This document shows, one piece after another, positions 1-11,900 of a stretch of 64,000 nt of DNA (the first letter of the stretch is position 1; every line of letters begins with the position of its first letter). The position numbers and the translations under genes were made by a program. The notes beneath the pieces were generated by a model that did no database searches, had not been told where the DNA came from, and saw only the letters and a program-made list of their open reading frames with translations. The stretch is from Udeniomyces pyricola (Eukaryota; Basidiomycota; Tremellomycetes; Cystofilobasidiales; Mrakiaceae): assembly GCA_039545295.1 (NCBI GenBank), contig BCIK01000004.1, forward strand, positions 63,389 through 127,388, written 5' to 3'.

Positions 1-207
1 GATGTTTTCGTTGATGGTGTCTCGTCTCCTTCGCTCGACGATGTTGTGGGATTCCCGTCGCCGTCGCCTTTTTTCCGCGGCGAGAGCGCTGTTGGATAAC
101 AAGACAAGGAAGGTGTGGTCACAAAAACACAGAAGGGCGAATCAAGATGCCAACGAGTGAGCATGAGCATGAGAAAGCAAGTAATTCAAGTACATGGAGA
201 GAACTAC

Positions 208-2635
208 CTACGCTTTGTCGAGTTCAACAATGTCGTCTTCTTCTTCACCTTCCTCCTCCTCCACATTGGCCATGGATGCGTTTCCTTCATCGTCAAGCAA
301 CCCTTCCGGCTTCACATCATCCTCCTCAGTAAGAGGTAGCGATCGCTCCCGCTCAGCACTTGGAGGTGAAAAGAACCAGCTCGTCGGTCCAGCCGTCGTC
401 GTGCTCGTTTCAGGGGCAAGCGCGGGTAGCGGGGCGCTCGAACCGAAGTGAGTCGGATCGACAAGCTGGGACGGAAGCGAGATACTGATCGCGCCTTCTC
501 CTGAGCCACCACTAGACGAGCCAGGTCCCGCACCCCCACTCATCCGCCGACCCCGAACGCCCGAGGTATTGCTATTGGCACTGCCACCCTCTCGTCCAAC
601 AGAACCTTTTCGCGCCGCTCGTGAGATAGAGCTTGGTGCCTTTCCTGGACCACCAGCACTGGCCGCATTACGTACAGAGCTTCGGCTGCGAGACCTAGCA
701 GATGAGCGAGCAGCGGACGAGCGATCGGGGCAGCGTCCCGGAGCAAGGTTGTAAGATGAGGGAGAGAAGGAGCCGAGGCTGGCGTGATTGGCGAAAGAGG
801 CAGAGAGTGAGGTTGCTGGAGAGATGGCCCCGTTGCTGTCGAGGTAGGATTGACTGCTCGCATCGTGACTGAACGAATACGGAGTTTGATCAAAGTATGA
901 GAGCGAAGATGATTGCGATTGGGAAAAAGCGGATGAAAGATCGGTCCCAGGTGAGAGCGGCTGTCGGTTGTGTTCGGATAGCGAGTGGTCAAGGAATAGG
1001 CTTTGATAGGCGTCGCTGTACGAGTGATGGCCAATCAAAGGGGCATCCGAGTACTCAGCCCCCGAGCCTTGACCATGAATAGCGATGGCGAGTGGTGTTG
1101 GCGCCGAGTGAGCAAGTTCGTGTTCCTCAAATGTAGGGAAAGGACGTCTCCCCCGGCCACCAGACTCGACGAGGCCACGGATAGTGGCGGTGCTATCGGA
1201 GTGATTGTTGCGCGTCGAAGCGAGTGATTGGATAGGTAGCTCCTCAGTTTCATTGAATGCGACAAGGGATGCAAGGGCGTCATGGATGTCGTTGGAGGTT
1301 GACGGCGAAAAGTGATTGAGGAAAGAAGACGATTGATGGTAAGACGAAGCCGAAGAGGTCGTAGCCGAGCTGGAAGCAGATTGATTGGCGTACTGCCGGA
1401 GGTGGGAGAAGGCCGAGGAACCGTTAGATGGATTGAGACCTGTGAGATTGATGTCTAGATTTGTTTACGTCAAGAGACAACAGAAAAGAAGTACGACTCG
1501 ATTTCATCAGCACGGAGGCCAAAAGCGAAGAGGAACGGCGAAGACTCAAGGGTGCCGGAAAGGGGAGCACTTGAGACTAAATATCTAGATCGGCGTGCCA
1601 CAACAGCATCGGGGGCATACAGGGCTCCAGCCAAGATGTATGTGCGTTACTTTGAACAGGCCTAGGCAATCAGTGCGAACTGAGCACGTCTGAGCCAAAG
1701 TCAAGTACGTATCAAGCTGGGTGAACGCCCCCCCCCCCCCCGCCGACATGCGGCAAGCAGCGAGAAGTGAACAAAGGGTGACCACCGGTGACCACCGACT
1801 CGGCACGGGTGTCGTATTGTTTGCCGGCGTATGATACGCAGTATAAGGCAGCAAGTGAAGAGCCCGACGGATCAGTAAGCGAAGAGGATTGATAAACTAA
1901 CTAGTAGGCCATTGGGGCGAAGCAAGTCGAGCAGAATCCGAGCTGGCGAGGTGGGGCGAGGAGAGTGAGGGCTTGGCTGGAGACTGGCCCTTGATGGGAG
2001 CAAAGGTGGGAGCGGATCTAGTCGGCCCGTTGGTGGATGGGACGACAAAGCCCTCCTTTCTCACTCTCGGTTGGGTTCTGAAGGGCACAAAGAAATGTTG
2101 ATGAGCATCGGATTGGGATGGATGGCGTGTGAAACCAACCAAACTTGAAGTCAGGGCCGACGGAGTGACGACAGGTAGCGGCGGGAGGGAGGATGCTGGC
2201 TTGGCTGGCCAGCGCGAAGGACCCCCCCCCCACACTTGCCCCTCGATGAGCTTGCCACCTTGCCCCGCTTGCCCCAGCTTTCTCTCCTCAACCACGGTGG
2301 CCCCTGACGGCTTCCTCGGACCGGACCACGAGTGTGGACGGCGAGAGAATGAAGACAAGCCAGAAATCGAGACGGACTGACGTGGTGTACGAATTAGATG
2401 CGGTGGCAGGCATGTAGACGAGGTTATTTGTCGACATTGGATTGAGACTAGAGGACGAGCCTGGGGAAGGGTAGGAGGGAATGGTGGTTGAAGGGCATAG
2501 GGTTGAGGCGTCGCGGGCGCGCTGATGAGGCCCATAAGGGTTGATGAGGGCGACAAATAGTAGGGGAGACATGCATCCACGTTCGCTGCAGGCTACAGTA
2601 CGTCGTCGACAGCTCGGCGATGCTGGCTCGATCAT
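208..2635 (-). CDS. Ser-rich orphan protein, acidic C-terminus (3 exons)
   Basis: I do not recognise this protein. The model is exon 1 2635-2382 (ATG at 2635, donor GTCAGT), exon 2 2077-1902 (donor GTTAGT) and exon 3 1439-208. All phases join, giving 1662 nt or 553 residues. The second intron is long (462 nt) and contains a run of 14 C. The product is low-complexity: Ser/Pro/Thr-rich at the N-terminus, then a patch rich in Ser, Arg and Ala in the middle of exon 3, and finally a very acidic tail with Glu/Asp runs just before the stop. No catalytic motif, membrane segment or signal peptide is visible. A disordered, possibly nuclear regulatory protein would fit, but that is inference. The first two exons are less certain than exon 3. 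It is divergent from the nuclease gene. Confidence 0.5.
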
Positions 2636-3124
2636 GAGCTAGAGCTAGTATCGAATGAGATATAAACATAAACATAAATATGTGCATACATATACAGGGC
2701 CAGTCAGGTTACCGCACAAAACCAATCATGATGTTCAAGTTGTCCAAAGCTGCCGCACGTATATATGACAGGCCCGTCGGTCAACGTCCGATCTGATCGA
2801 TCCGATCCCCGACTCGATCTCACCGAGGTTATGTAACTGATCGTCTGTCAAGCATATTGCATATTGATGAATGTTACCAGACCGGATAGGAACGACTCTG
2901 GACTGGTTTGAATATGTACTTTACGTACCATGTTGTATCATGATCATGTACTGTCAATTGACGTACGTCGTACCGGCGCCGGCGCGCGCGCCCAATCACT
3001 GTAATGAATCCAAGGCGGCTGCTGGCTTGTTTGGTCCTGCCAGGGCCGCCTGACCTCGGGTGTCCCCAACGATCACTCTGCGACAACCACACCACATCCC
3101 ATTCCTCTCATCGCTGTACCTCCC
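2636..3124. other. intergenic, divergent 5' regions
   Basis: 489 bases between two divergently transcribed genes. It includes a short AT-rich stretch near 2655-2695 and a CG/GC alternating patch near 2975-2992. I see no gene or clear promoter element. Confidence 0.5.
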
Positions 3125-5085
3125 ATGAAACTCACACCACCTACAACTGCTATCGCCCTGGCTGTCCTTGCCTCTTCGGCCCGTGCTTGGAGCGCAATAG
3201 GTAAGTCTCGTTCCCGTCCTTGCCACTGCATCGGGCCTTATCGCGCTGACCGTCACGCGTTCATTCATCTCGACCACATCTCGCCCACATCATCATACTT
3301 GCTTACCCAATGATGGCCCTTACTCATCTCACCTTGGTCAGGTCATGAAATCGTTGCCACCATTGCTCAGATTCATCTCACCCCGAACACTGCCTCGGCC
3401 GTCGCTGCCATCCTTCCACCTGAGACCGACGGTCAGCTCGCCGCAATTGCCGCATGGGCCGATAGCATCCGATTTAGTCATCGCGACACGGCTCAGCTTC
3501 ACTACGTCAATCCCCTCAAGGATGATCCCAAAGAGGTTTGTACTTTTGGCGCGGAAGGCTGGACCTCGGGCGACCGAAACCTCCTCAAGGCCCTCGGCAA
3601 CTACACCCGCCGAGTCAAGGACGGCGAGGGGTACGTCTAGCGTTTCCTCTAGTCAAGATAACGTACCCATGCCTTTGCCAAAAACCCATTTGCTGATATT
3701 GACTGGCTTGCTTAGAGACATACCTTTGAGGTTTTTGACGTGAGTGTTGACCAATATCATCTACATGGGTCAACCAGGCATGCGATCACACATTGCGCCC
3801 ATATGATTCCAATCTAATCTCCATGCTGCTACTTGATGCAGGCACTTCGTTGGTGATCTTCACCAACCCCTCCACCTTACTGGTAAACTTCGAGGAGGTA
3901 ACGGTGGTACGTCCCTTGGCGGCGGCCTATCATATATATTTCACTGTATAGCGATGGCACCCCTGACATTATGATGCAAATACAACCTCTCTGCAGCCAT
4001 TACCAAGTTTGAGGGACGTCGATCTTCCCTGCACTCCACATGGGATGGCCTCATGATCCAGAAGAGCATTAGGGAGCTAGGAAATTACACCACCAGACTT
4101 CCCTCGTACGTCACGCGCATCTCATCTAGTGCACATGTCTGGCCAAGTTCACTCATCCGCATCTCTTGTCGGTTCTTGTTGACAGAAAACGAATCGAGAG
4201 TGCCCTTCGTGGCAAGACGTACGATCCCTACGTTCGCTTCATCGTATCTGAAGCGATTCACGGATTCTGGCGCGCCGAATCTATCGAAGTGGGTATCTGT
4301 GCGCAACGCATAGCGTGGGAAAACGCCAACTTGACTAAGGTTTCTTGTCTTCTCTCCTTACATGACCTCCTCACGCGTTCATAGTGGCCCAGCTGTCCGG
4401 ACTATGCCCAACCGCAACCTGCCCTGCTCCCCATCCGCCAGAAGAATCTCCTCACGCACAAGCCGCGGCTTCTGCCCGCGATCCTTCAAATGTGGGGCGT
4501 GCCCAACCGATTGATTTTTCAACTCCCAGATTCGCTTCGCAAGGCTATTCCCACTTATGTTGACGCCTTCCCGGATGCCGAGGAGAAAAGTGGCGAGCTA
4601 CCCGTTTGCCCGTTTGCTTGGGCCAAAGAAATGCATGCGTAAGTGTCAATATTCCTTGTTTTCGAAGGAAAGGATTTTGGCGCAGACCCACCTGACCCGA
4701 CACAATGTCTTACCAGTCTGAATTGCGAGTACATATGGCCGGCTGGATTTGCGGTCGGTATGGAGCTTGATACGCCGGAATATCTGGGCCGAGTCAAAGG
4801 GGACCTCATCGTTGAAAAGCAACTCGCTAAGGGCGGAAGTGAGTTCCTTTCCAATGCCGAACCCATTGTTTGTCCCATGGTGACATATCTACCGGATAAA
4901 CCTGACTTGAATATGCGCCGGTCTTTAATCCTCGTCTTCGTCCCGTCTCAGTCCGTCTCGCCGCGATCCTCAATTCCATATTTGACGGTCAGATGGTCGA
5001 CCAAGCCGAGCACGACAAAACTCCCAACGCTCGCAAGATATTTACATCTCTCGACTGGCTCGAAGCGGTGTCGGTTGATCTCTAA
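3125..5085 (+). CDS. secreted S1/P1-type zinc nuclease
   Basis: Single-strand-specific nuclease/3'-nucleotidase of the S1/P1 family, which uses three zinc ions. Nine exons join in phase: 3125-3200, 3342-3630, 3716-3739, 3842-3906, 3997-4105, 4186-4339, 4385-4638, 4717-4838, 4952-5085 (408 residues). A signal peptide of about 21 residues ends in ARA, so the mature protein would begin with Trp (WSAIGHE), as in P1 where the N-terminal Trp is a zinc ligand. The other ligands are in place: the His in GHE, the Asp in WAD, the His in LHYVN, the HFVGDLHQPLH block and LHSTWD. The C-terminal EKQLAKGG..RLA helix is also typical. It probably acts outside the cell or in the vacuole in nucleic-acid scavenging. 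Exon 3 is only 24 nt. The start is the first ATG before the signal peptide. Confidence 0.93.
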
Positions 5086-5803
5086 ATGCTCTGTTCGGGT
5101 TGGATCGTGCTCTCAGTGCATCCTGATACTACTTGTTTTGTTGCCTCTGTGTTCTTGGGTTTTCTCTGGATCTCGCCGTTGTATTCATGAATTCGTATTT
5201 CCATGCGTGTTACAACCAAATTGCAGTCGATGGCTGTCTTGTTATCGTGACCCATGGTGACAGGTGATGTTGGATGATGGACGACGGCTTGGATGTAAGT
5301 TAGCGGATGAAAAGAATCGGCTGCTGGAATCGTTTAGAGCAGAGAGCTGTAGCTGTCAGAAGACCATGGTCCGGGTATCAATTGTTACGACTACACCAAG
5401 CTCAAACGTCGAGTAGCGGTAATAATCGTGGCATCAGATATAATCAGCAGAGCTGATACTATATGCTGCTTTATGAGAGGAACCGATAGGCCTCATCGAT
5501 GCAAAGTTGAAAAAGCAACAAGACGATTTGCGATGAGTTCACTCAAATGCGACTCTGACAACACATAAGCTCAACGTCATTCAGAGATAACTGATCTTTC
5601 ATATTTTCTATGGGCGTGGAGTGGAGAGGCAAACCCGGAGGCACTAGGAAAATGGTTGAACTGTTCATCGAATATTGTCGACTACTTATTAGCATGAAGT
5701 CAGCCTCATGTCGATCCGACGTCCTTTCATCGATATCGTGAAAGCTTTCGCTCCGACTCGTTGCCATCTTCTTGTCCATCGGTCAAAGAGAACACAAGAT
5801 TCC
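5086..5803. other. convergent intergenic region
   Basis: 718 bases between the 3' ends of the nuclease and CCDC174-like genes. It should contain both 3' UTRs. No ORF here has coding character or splice support. Confidence 0.5.
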
Positions 5804-7556
5804 TCATAATTCCCTCCCCGTTGCTTCAAGCTCCCCTTGAAGTCCAGCGAGAAACCCTTCAGTTTCCTTCTTCCGCTTTTTATCTTCTATGAGACGCCTT
5901 CGATCCTCAATCTCTCGCTTCCGCTTGTCGGTGGCCTTTCCGCCGAACTTTGCAGCCTCCTTCCGAGGTTTCGTCGAGGATTCCACGGCACTGGTATTCG
6001 TATGTCCAGACGGCAGAGATGTCGATATCGATCGTGGTGAGAGCTCGGCTCTGGCAGCCTCTGTTTCCTTACGGGCAGCAAGAAGCTCGGCCTGCTGCTC
6101 TGCTCGCTTCGCCGCGTCCGCCGAGAACTGGTAGAAAGCTGCGGACTTGTTCCTAACTTTAAAGGAGTCGAAATTGCGACAGGAGCACAATAAGAAGAAG
6201 AAGCAAGGAAGTGAGAAATGAAGAAAACAGATAAAACATCAGTTTCGCCCGTGGAGCAAGTCAAGCTTCGCCGCACATGTCGACTAACCTTCAGCGTTTC
6301 CGTCATAATGCTTCTCCGCCGCTGGTCCCTCTGCGGCATCCCATCGAGCTTTGAGTTCTTCCATTGATGGCTCATAAACAGGAAAGTACTGTTGGTCTCC
6401 GACTATGTCATCCGAGGCGGACGCGATGTTGCACAGGGTTCGGCCAATCGGTCAGACAGTCAGCGTAAAACAGACGAAACATAAGGGCACAGAGCTACAA
6501 GTACTGACTAATCAGGTTCGAGGGTCTAAAAAATGGATAGAGGCAAGACAAAGGAGAAAGAGGCTTTCAGCAAACACAATCGGGCTAGTCGGTATCTTGG
6601 GTGGCCATGGGATGGAGACGCACTTTTCTGCTGATGCAATACGATCATGGCGCTTCTTCTCAAGCGCAAAGATCGGAACTTCGCTCCGGGGGACCCGTCT
6701 CGTCCGTCCGAATTCATCCTCATAATCTGTCAGAGGATCATCCTGGGTCCACGAGAAGAAGGGCAGAAATCGAGTTGGATCTTCGAGACGAGACGTGTCC
6801 GCATGCGTGAGTGCCAGGTGGCATAAATAGCAAAGAAAGACCTTACCTCTGTCGGCGTAAGTTCGTCCTCGCTTGACCCAGAGTCGGACTCTCCCTCTTC
6901 GATTTTTCTCTCCCACTGTACGATAGTATCTCACAGGAGGGAGCGGTCAATGATTAGCTATCTGAGTCGATTGGATCAATGACCTGCCCGGCCCTGCTCA
7001 TCAATATCAAAGGCTCACGTCGATGAGGACAGCGTCGAGCTGACGCTCCGATAATCCGGCCGACTTGCCCCGCTTAAGCTGCTCGTACATCTTGGCCTTT
7101 CGCTCGAGACCAGCTTGGCTAGACTCGAGGTCAGCCTTGTCGACCCTTCCAAGACGGGCGTTAGACTCGGCCGCGTTTTGACGAGCGATCCGACCGGCGA
7201 GACCTTTGGAGGGAGCTGCCCACTTGGTGGATTTCTGATAGGAAAGAGACAAGACGTGATATGATGGATGGGATCACTGACTGGTTCAGTGAGCTAAGCC
7301 AAACGATGACCGGAAGGATATCTCAGGAAAGACGATCGTTGACGCAGACCTTTGGTTGTCGAGCAAGGCCCTTGACTGATGAGGAATCGCCGGCTGCGGT
7401 TGCAAACGCTTCCTTGCCCTTCTCCAGCTCGGCGCGGAGGTCGAAGAGGGCCGACGACGAAACAACGTTGTACTTGGTCGAGTTTGGTTTGCTGGTTGAA
7501 GTGGATGAGGAAGAAGTGGAGGGAACATGGGAATGTGAGGAAGAAGATGGTGTCAT
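5804..7556 (-). CDS. CCDC174-like (DUF4078) nuclear protein
   Basis: Homologue of coiled-coil domain containing protein 174, a nuclear protein linked in animals to RNA processing and the exon-junction machinery. The start ATG at 7556 opens a Ser/Thr-rich leader followed by a segment like the CCDC174 N-terminus (SSSALFDLRAELEKGKEAF). Next come STKWAAPSKGLAGRIARQN, a charged helix ending in KAKMYEQLKRGK, and LDAVLIDFERKI-type residues spliced to an acidic stretch. The signature WTQDDPLTDYEDEFGRTRRV then matches the family's D-Y-x-D-x-(L/F)-G-R-(S/T)-R-R block. The C-terminal exon is a Lys/Arg/Glu coiled coil ending with the TGA at 5804-5806. At least five exons are needed; the internal junctions were not all fixed. 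The residues and order fit the family well, but function here is by homology only. Confidence 0.75.
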
Positions 7557-8901
7557 CTAGCCGAGTGGATCGAGGAGGCGGAGAACGTGATGGCTGTTAT
7601 AGATTATATGGAGTTGCGGTCGTGGTCTGTTTACGAAGTGAAGTAGAGACGTAGTTGATGCAAGACTTCTACTGATGATATGCGAGGTGTGACGACTACA
7701 GTAATATAGGTATGAATGCATGCACACTATTGTTGGTTGTTCAGTCGTTATCCTATATGTATATCATTGTATCACTTGTACATGGGCTGGCTTTGACTGG
7801 CCCTGCTAGACGCTGAGAGCTGAGCTGGCCGTATCGATATGGATGTTTATCGATGATCATCGCTGTGACAACGCAGACAGAACGTGACGGCGCTGTAATG
7901 GCTTGCTTCTTGGGACCATACAAAAACACAGGTCGCCTGGCCACTTCACTTTTGTACTGCACCTCCAACTTGTCTACCTGCTTCCTGTCCTCATCCTGAT
8001 CTTCCCCTCCGACATCGTGTTCATCGTCCAGTTAACCAGTCCCTTTCGGCTCGCCTTTTGCCCTACCTGGTGAGTTTCTTCTTCTTTCAAGTGCGAATTC
8101 CCCTCCCCATCCCCCTTGTCGCAGAGGAAGTTCCAATGATTATAACAACCCAAGCTATTTCTATGAGACTTCGGTCCATGCATTCTTCGCTTATATGCAT
8201 CACCATCTGATGGTTCCCATCCTCTGCGATTTTCTGTCTCGCCTCGACTGGCTCAAAATGTTTGTCTAGCTGCTAACGGATACATCTTTTGTTTCAACAG
8301 GTTGGCCTGCTCGAGTTTCTGCCCCTTGTATACATGCTTGTTCATCATCCGGTCTCGGCACTTATTGTCTCGCATTCTGTCAAGCCAAAAGTACTTTGAT
8401 CAATGAGAAAACTACAGTGCAAAGAAAATCGCCCATTATCCTATGGAGACGTGTCTTACAGCCACATCGGCAATATGAGCTCTGTCTTGTAGTAACATAG
8501 ATGACTGATATGTATGCAAAGCCGTATTATCCAGCTCATATATATATATGTACGGAACTTTGCAGTGGTAATGCACGTATAGTATGATATTATATATACA
8601 CGTTTATATATGTTTGAGGCAGCTCATGTGCAGGAACCCATATATATATATTGATGATCATCACGTACGTTATATCTATATACATACATACTCATACATA
8701 TATACAATCGACGCGATCGGTCACGCACCTGCCGGTCATGATTGTACTGCTACTTATCATGCGCTGTTCGACCATCACGACGTAACATCCCCACGAACCA
8801 TCACTCACCCACGCCGCCTGTTTACACTCGACCCACCTCGTTCTCACCAAGCGCTTTCATCCTTCTATACATCCCACTTCAACGCTCTTCAAGTTCAAGT
8901 C
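7557..8901. other. long divergent intergenic region with intron-like segment
   Basis: 1345 bases between the CCDC174-like and ChAPs genes. It holds a segment with the marks of a plus-strand intron (8070-8300, see its own entry) and an AT-rich stretch (about 8535-8705) with TATATA runs. No long coding ORF is present. It could carry 5' UTR exons of the ChAPs gene, an independent non-coding transcript or a small-protein gene. Confidence 0.45.
8070..8300 (+). other. intron-like segment outside any recognised CDS
   Basis: The sequence reads GTGAGT at 8070, a TGCTAAC branch-like element at 8271-8277, a pyrimidine tract and CAACAG ending at 8300. This is as good as the introns inside the known genes nearby. 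The flanking DNA is CT-rich upstream. Downstream, a short frame can be read through to the TGA after AAAGTACTT near 8395. No convincing ATG-initiated frame joins across it. A 5' UTR intron of the gene starting at 8902 is the simplest reading. Confidence 0.4.
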
Positions 8902-11900
8902 ATGGGCGATCTTTTCAAAGATGTCCCCGAATTCGTCGAGGTCCGTCCTCGCGTGCCAGATCGCAGTTCCTGTCCCTCTTTCCTCCGTTCTCCCCTTGAT
9001 CTACCTCGCTTCGGTCCATCTTTCTCACGTATGCCATTCTCTCCCAGGTCGACGTTGGCGAAGCTATAGCGGCTCGAACTGAAGTTCTTTGTAAGAGCTC
9101 TAACTTCCTCTATCTTCCTCTGATCTACACCCGGAGTCCTCTTGCGTTCCGCATGCAACCTGAGCGAGCCCTTTCGGACATGCGATGCATCTGCTCAACC
9201 ATCTCTGACATCACGTTCAATCCATCTCGTGCTTATTCCCCATCCTTGTCCTGTTCGAACCCGTATGCTATTCATCGCTGATAGCTACGTTCAGAGAGCT
9301 GGGGGGTCCTGATCTTTGTCACGTCGTCAAGTCGACAGGCCGCTCTGGGTCCAAAGACGTACGGCTCTCTTTCCCTCCTGTACCACAACTCGCTCCCTGC
9401 CATCATCGCTCTTGGCTTTCCACGGACATGCCATGATTTGAATCAAATCATGAAGAGCGCTCGAATTGATACTAAATTGTTCACACCCCAATATATCTTT
9501 AGGTCGGATCCTATCACTACTGCTCTGGGGTCGAGGCTTCCAGCTCAGCTTCGCTTGCTGCGTATCTCAACAGCCTCACGTTTGCCGTCGAGGAAGGTGG
9601 TGCTTGGTTTTCAAAGGGACCGACTTGGAAAGTCAAGAGCGGAAGTTACTGGTGAGTCTTGAAATGCATCTGGTTGACAGATTGATTACTATCGTTGAGG
9701 TTGATATCAAACGTTTCTCGATCGCAGCTGCTTCAACGCCTTCTCCCGCGTCGACGTCCGAGTCGATGTCAAAATTCCAGGTGGAGTAGATGGTGAGCAT
9801 GTTTGACTTTCTACATATTTTTGAAACGATTCGGTATAAATTTGCTTACCGTTATCGGCCATATCGATATATCAATCAGCTTACATCGTGGATCTGCGAG
9901 GCGAAAGGTGGGTAGGACTATCCCTTACCGTCGAAACACACTGGAACTTCTGACTGTAGTGCTGACGGTGACCTGCCGTATCGTAATGTTTCAGACACGA
10001 TGCCACCCCTCAGATTTGGCAAGAAACCTATGTCTCGGCCTTGCTTCGTGCGATTCGCTACTCGGATGACCAGAACTATAGATTGGCGGGGTGAGTCATG
10101 TCCGGCCACTTGGGAAAGTTTGTCGTATGCAATTAGATCTTCTGATCCAGCAGACTGCCAACTCTCAGATTTCGCAAGCTCGACCCCATAACAAGCCAAG
10201 ATGCCGAGATCCGATTCCTTCAGGCGGCCGAGGCGCTCTTCTTTAAAGGTTAGTGTTTACGCTTTTGTTCATCGTCAATATTACCGTTTTCAAATCTTCT
10301 GACCAGACATGATTTCTTCTCATATCACGCAGGGTGGCAGCTTGGATCTGACCCCGAAGTACAAGTCAGTCGATACCATATGACACAACGCGTCCTGTGA
10401 CATTACGACTGATCAAGCGCGTCTGTCTTCGTTTTCTTGCCATCTTTCCCTCCAAAGGTCGCCACAATCATCTCCAATCACCTCACAGCTGGCTTGCTCA
10501 AGTACTTTGGGGACGCTTTCCGGTTTGATAAGACAGTCAACCTTTTTGAGCGACTCCTGCCCCATCAACCTGATGTGGCTGCCCTTCTTGCCACGAGCTA
10601 CCTCGGCATGAGTGAGTTTTTTGATTCTCATGGCACGATCGACGTGTCACATTGCTGAGACCACTACACGCCCTGCTTTGATCATTCTCTAGACGAAGAG
10701 GTCAAGGCCGTACAAATCATGGACTTAGCGCTCAAGGAGAACCCTCAATCATATCCGCTCCTCCACGTTCAATGCGACTTCCTGCGTTCAAAGGGCCAGC
10801 TTCCATGGGCGATTCAGCTCGCTAGAGAGGCCGTTAACTGTGCCCCAAGCGAGTTTTTGACCTGGGCTAAGCTGACCGAGGTTTACATTGAGGCAGGAGA
10901 GTATGAAGCTGTAAGTTTGGATGTCTTTTCTTGGGCTTTGCTCAGCCCTCTTTCTCGACACTGACCGAACAGCTGCTCTACATTTTCCTTGATTTCCGTC
11001 ATCTCCAGGCGCTCCTTACCCTCAACTCATGCCCCATGTTTACCTACAACGAACGAGACCTTCATCGTATGCCTACGCCCGCCCGCACACATCTTCCAAT
11101 CAAGCAGTTTATTGCCGACTCCGGCATCTTGGATGAGGGGAGTGCCGCTGATAACGAGGTTTGTCTTGATGCATTGATAGCTTGCACAACCTCCATCTTA
11201 CCCTAACGTATTCGTGTTCTCACGTCTTTCTCCTCTTTCTTTCTCTTCTGTGCTCGTTTACTTACGTCTTATATGACAGGCCGACGTGGCTCTGCTCCGG
11301 CTTCCAGCACCGTCGCTTCGGGGTACTTTTGCGAAGGCGTATTCTCTTTTGACTCGGTTGGTCAGCCAAATCGGTTGGGATGAACTTCTTCGCTCGCGAT
11401 CCGCCGTCTTCGTCATGGAGGAAGAATATCGCCAGCAAAAAACCAAACCGGAGGGTGGCATGGATGGTGGCCCCAATGGCTCGGCTGCAACCCCGCCCGA
11501 TGCTGCTTCTCCACCAAGCTCGCCATCAACTACCAGCACTCCTACCTCTTCCGATACGGGCTCAACCCTGGGCCTCCATTCTCCCGGTCCAAAGTTCCCG
11601 AACGACGAATCCAACCTTGACATTCCAGGCTCGTCGAGAGACATTCCGACCATCAAGATATCTTCCGAGTCCGACAGAGATGAGGAGCACCGAGACTTGA
11701 CAGCGGCAGGCGTCGACGTCAACGGAAGCTCTGACGTCAAGCCAGACGGGATCGACGATAACCGGCCTGCGAAGGAAGACGGCGAGGACATCCAGACACC
11801 GACGCTGGAAAAGCCTGAGCTGGCGAGGGATCCCGGAGAGGATGCTGGGGAACAACCACCGGGCCCTGCAGGGTCGTCGAAAGGCAAGGAGAGGAAGAGC

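Noticed and set aside
42..110. Possible further exon at the left window edge
   Set aside because: It is too short and has no splice or domain support; it is probably the 3' UTR of the first gene.
6505..6520. tRNA B-box-like GGTTCGAGGG
   Set aside because: There is no matching A box or cloverleaf around it, and it lies in the CCDC174-like gene region.
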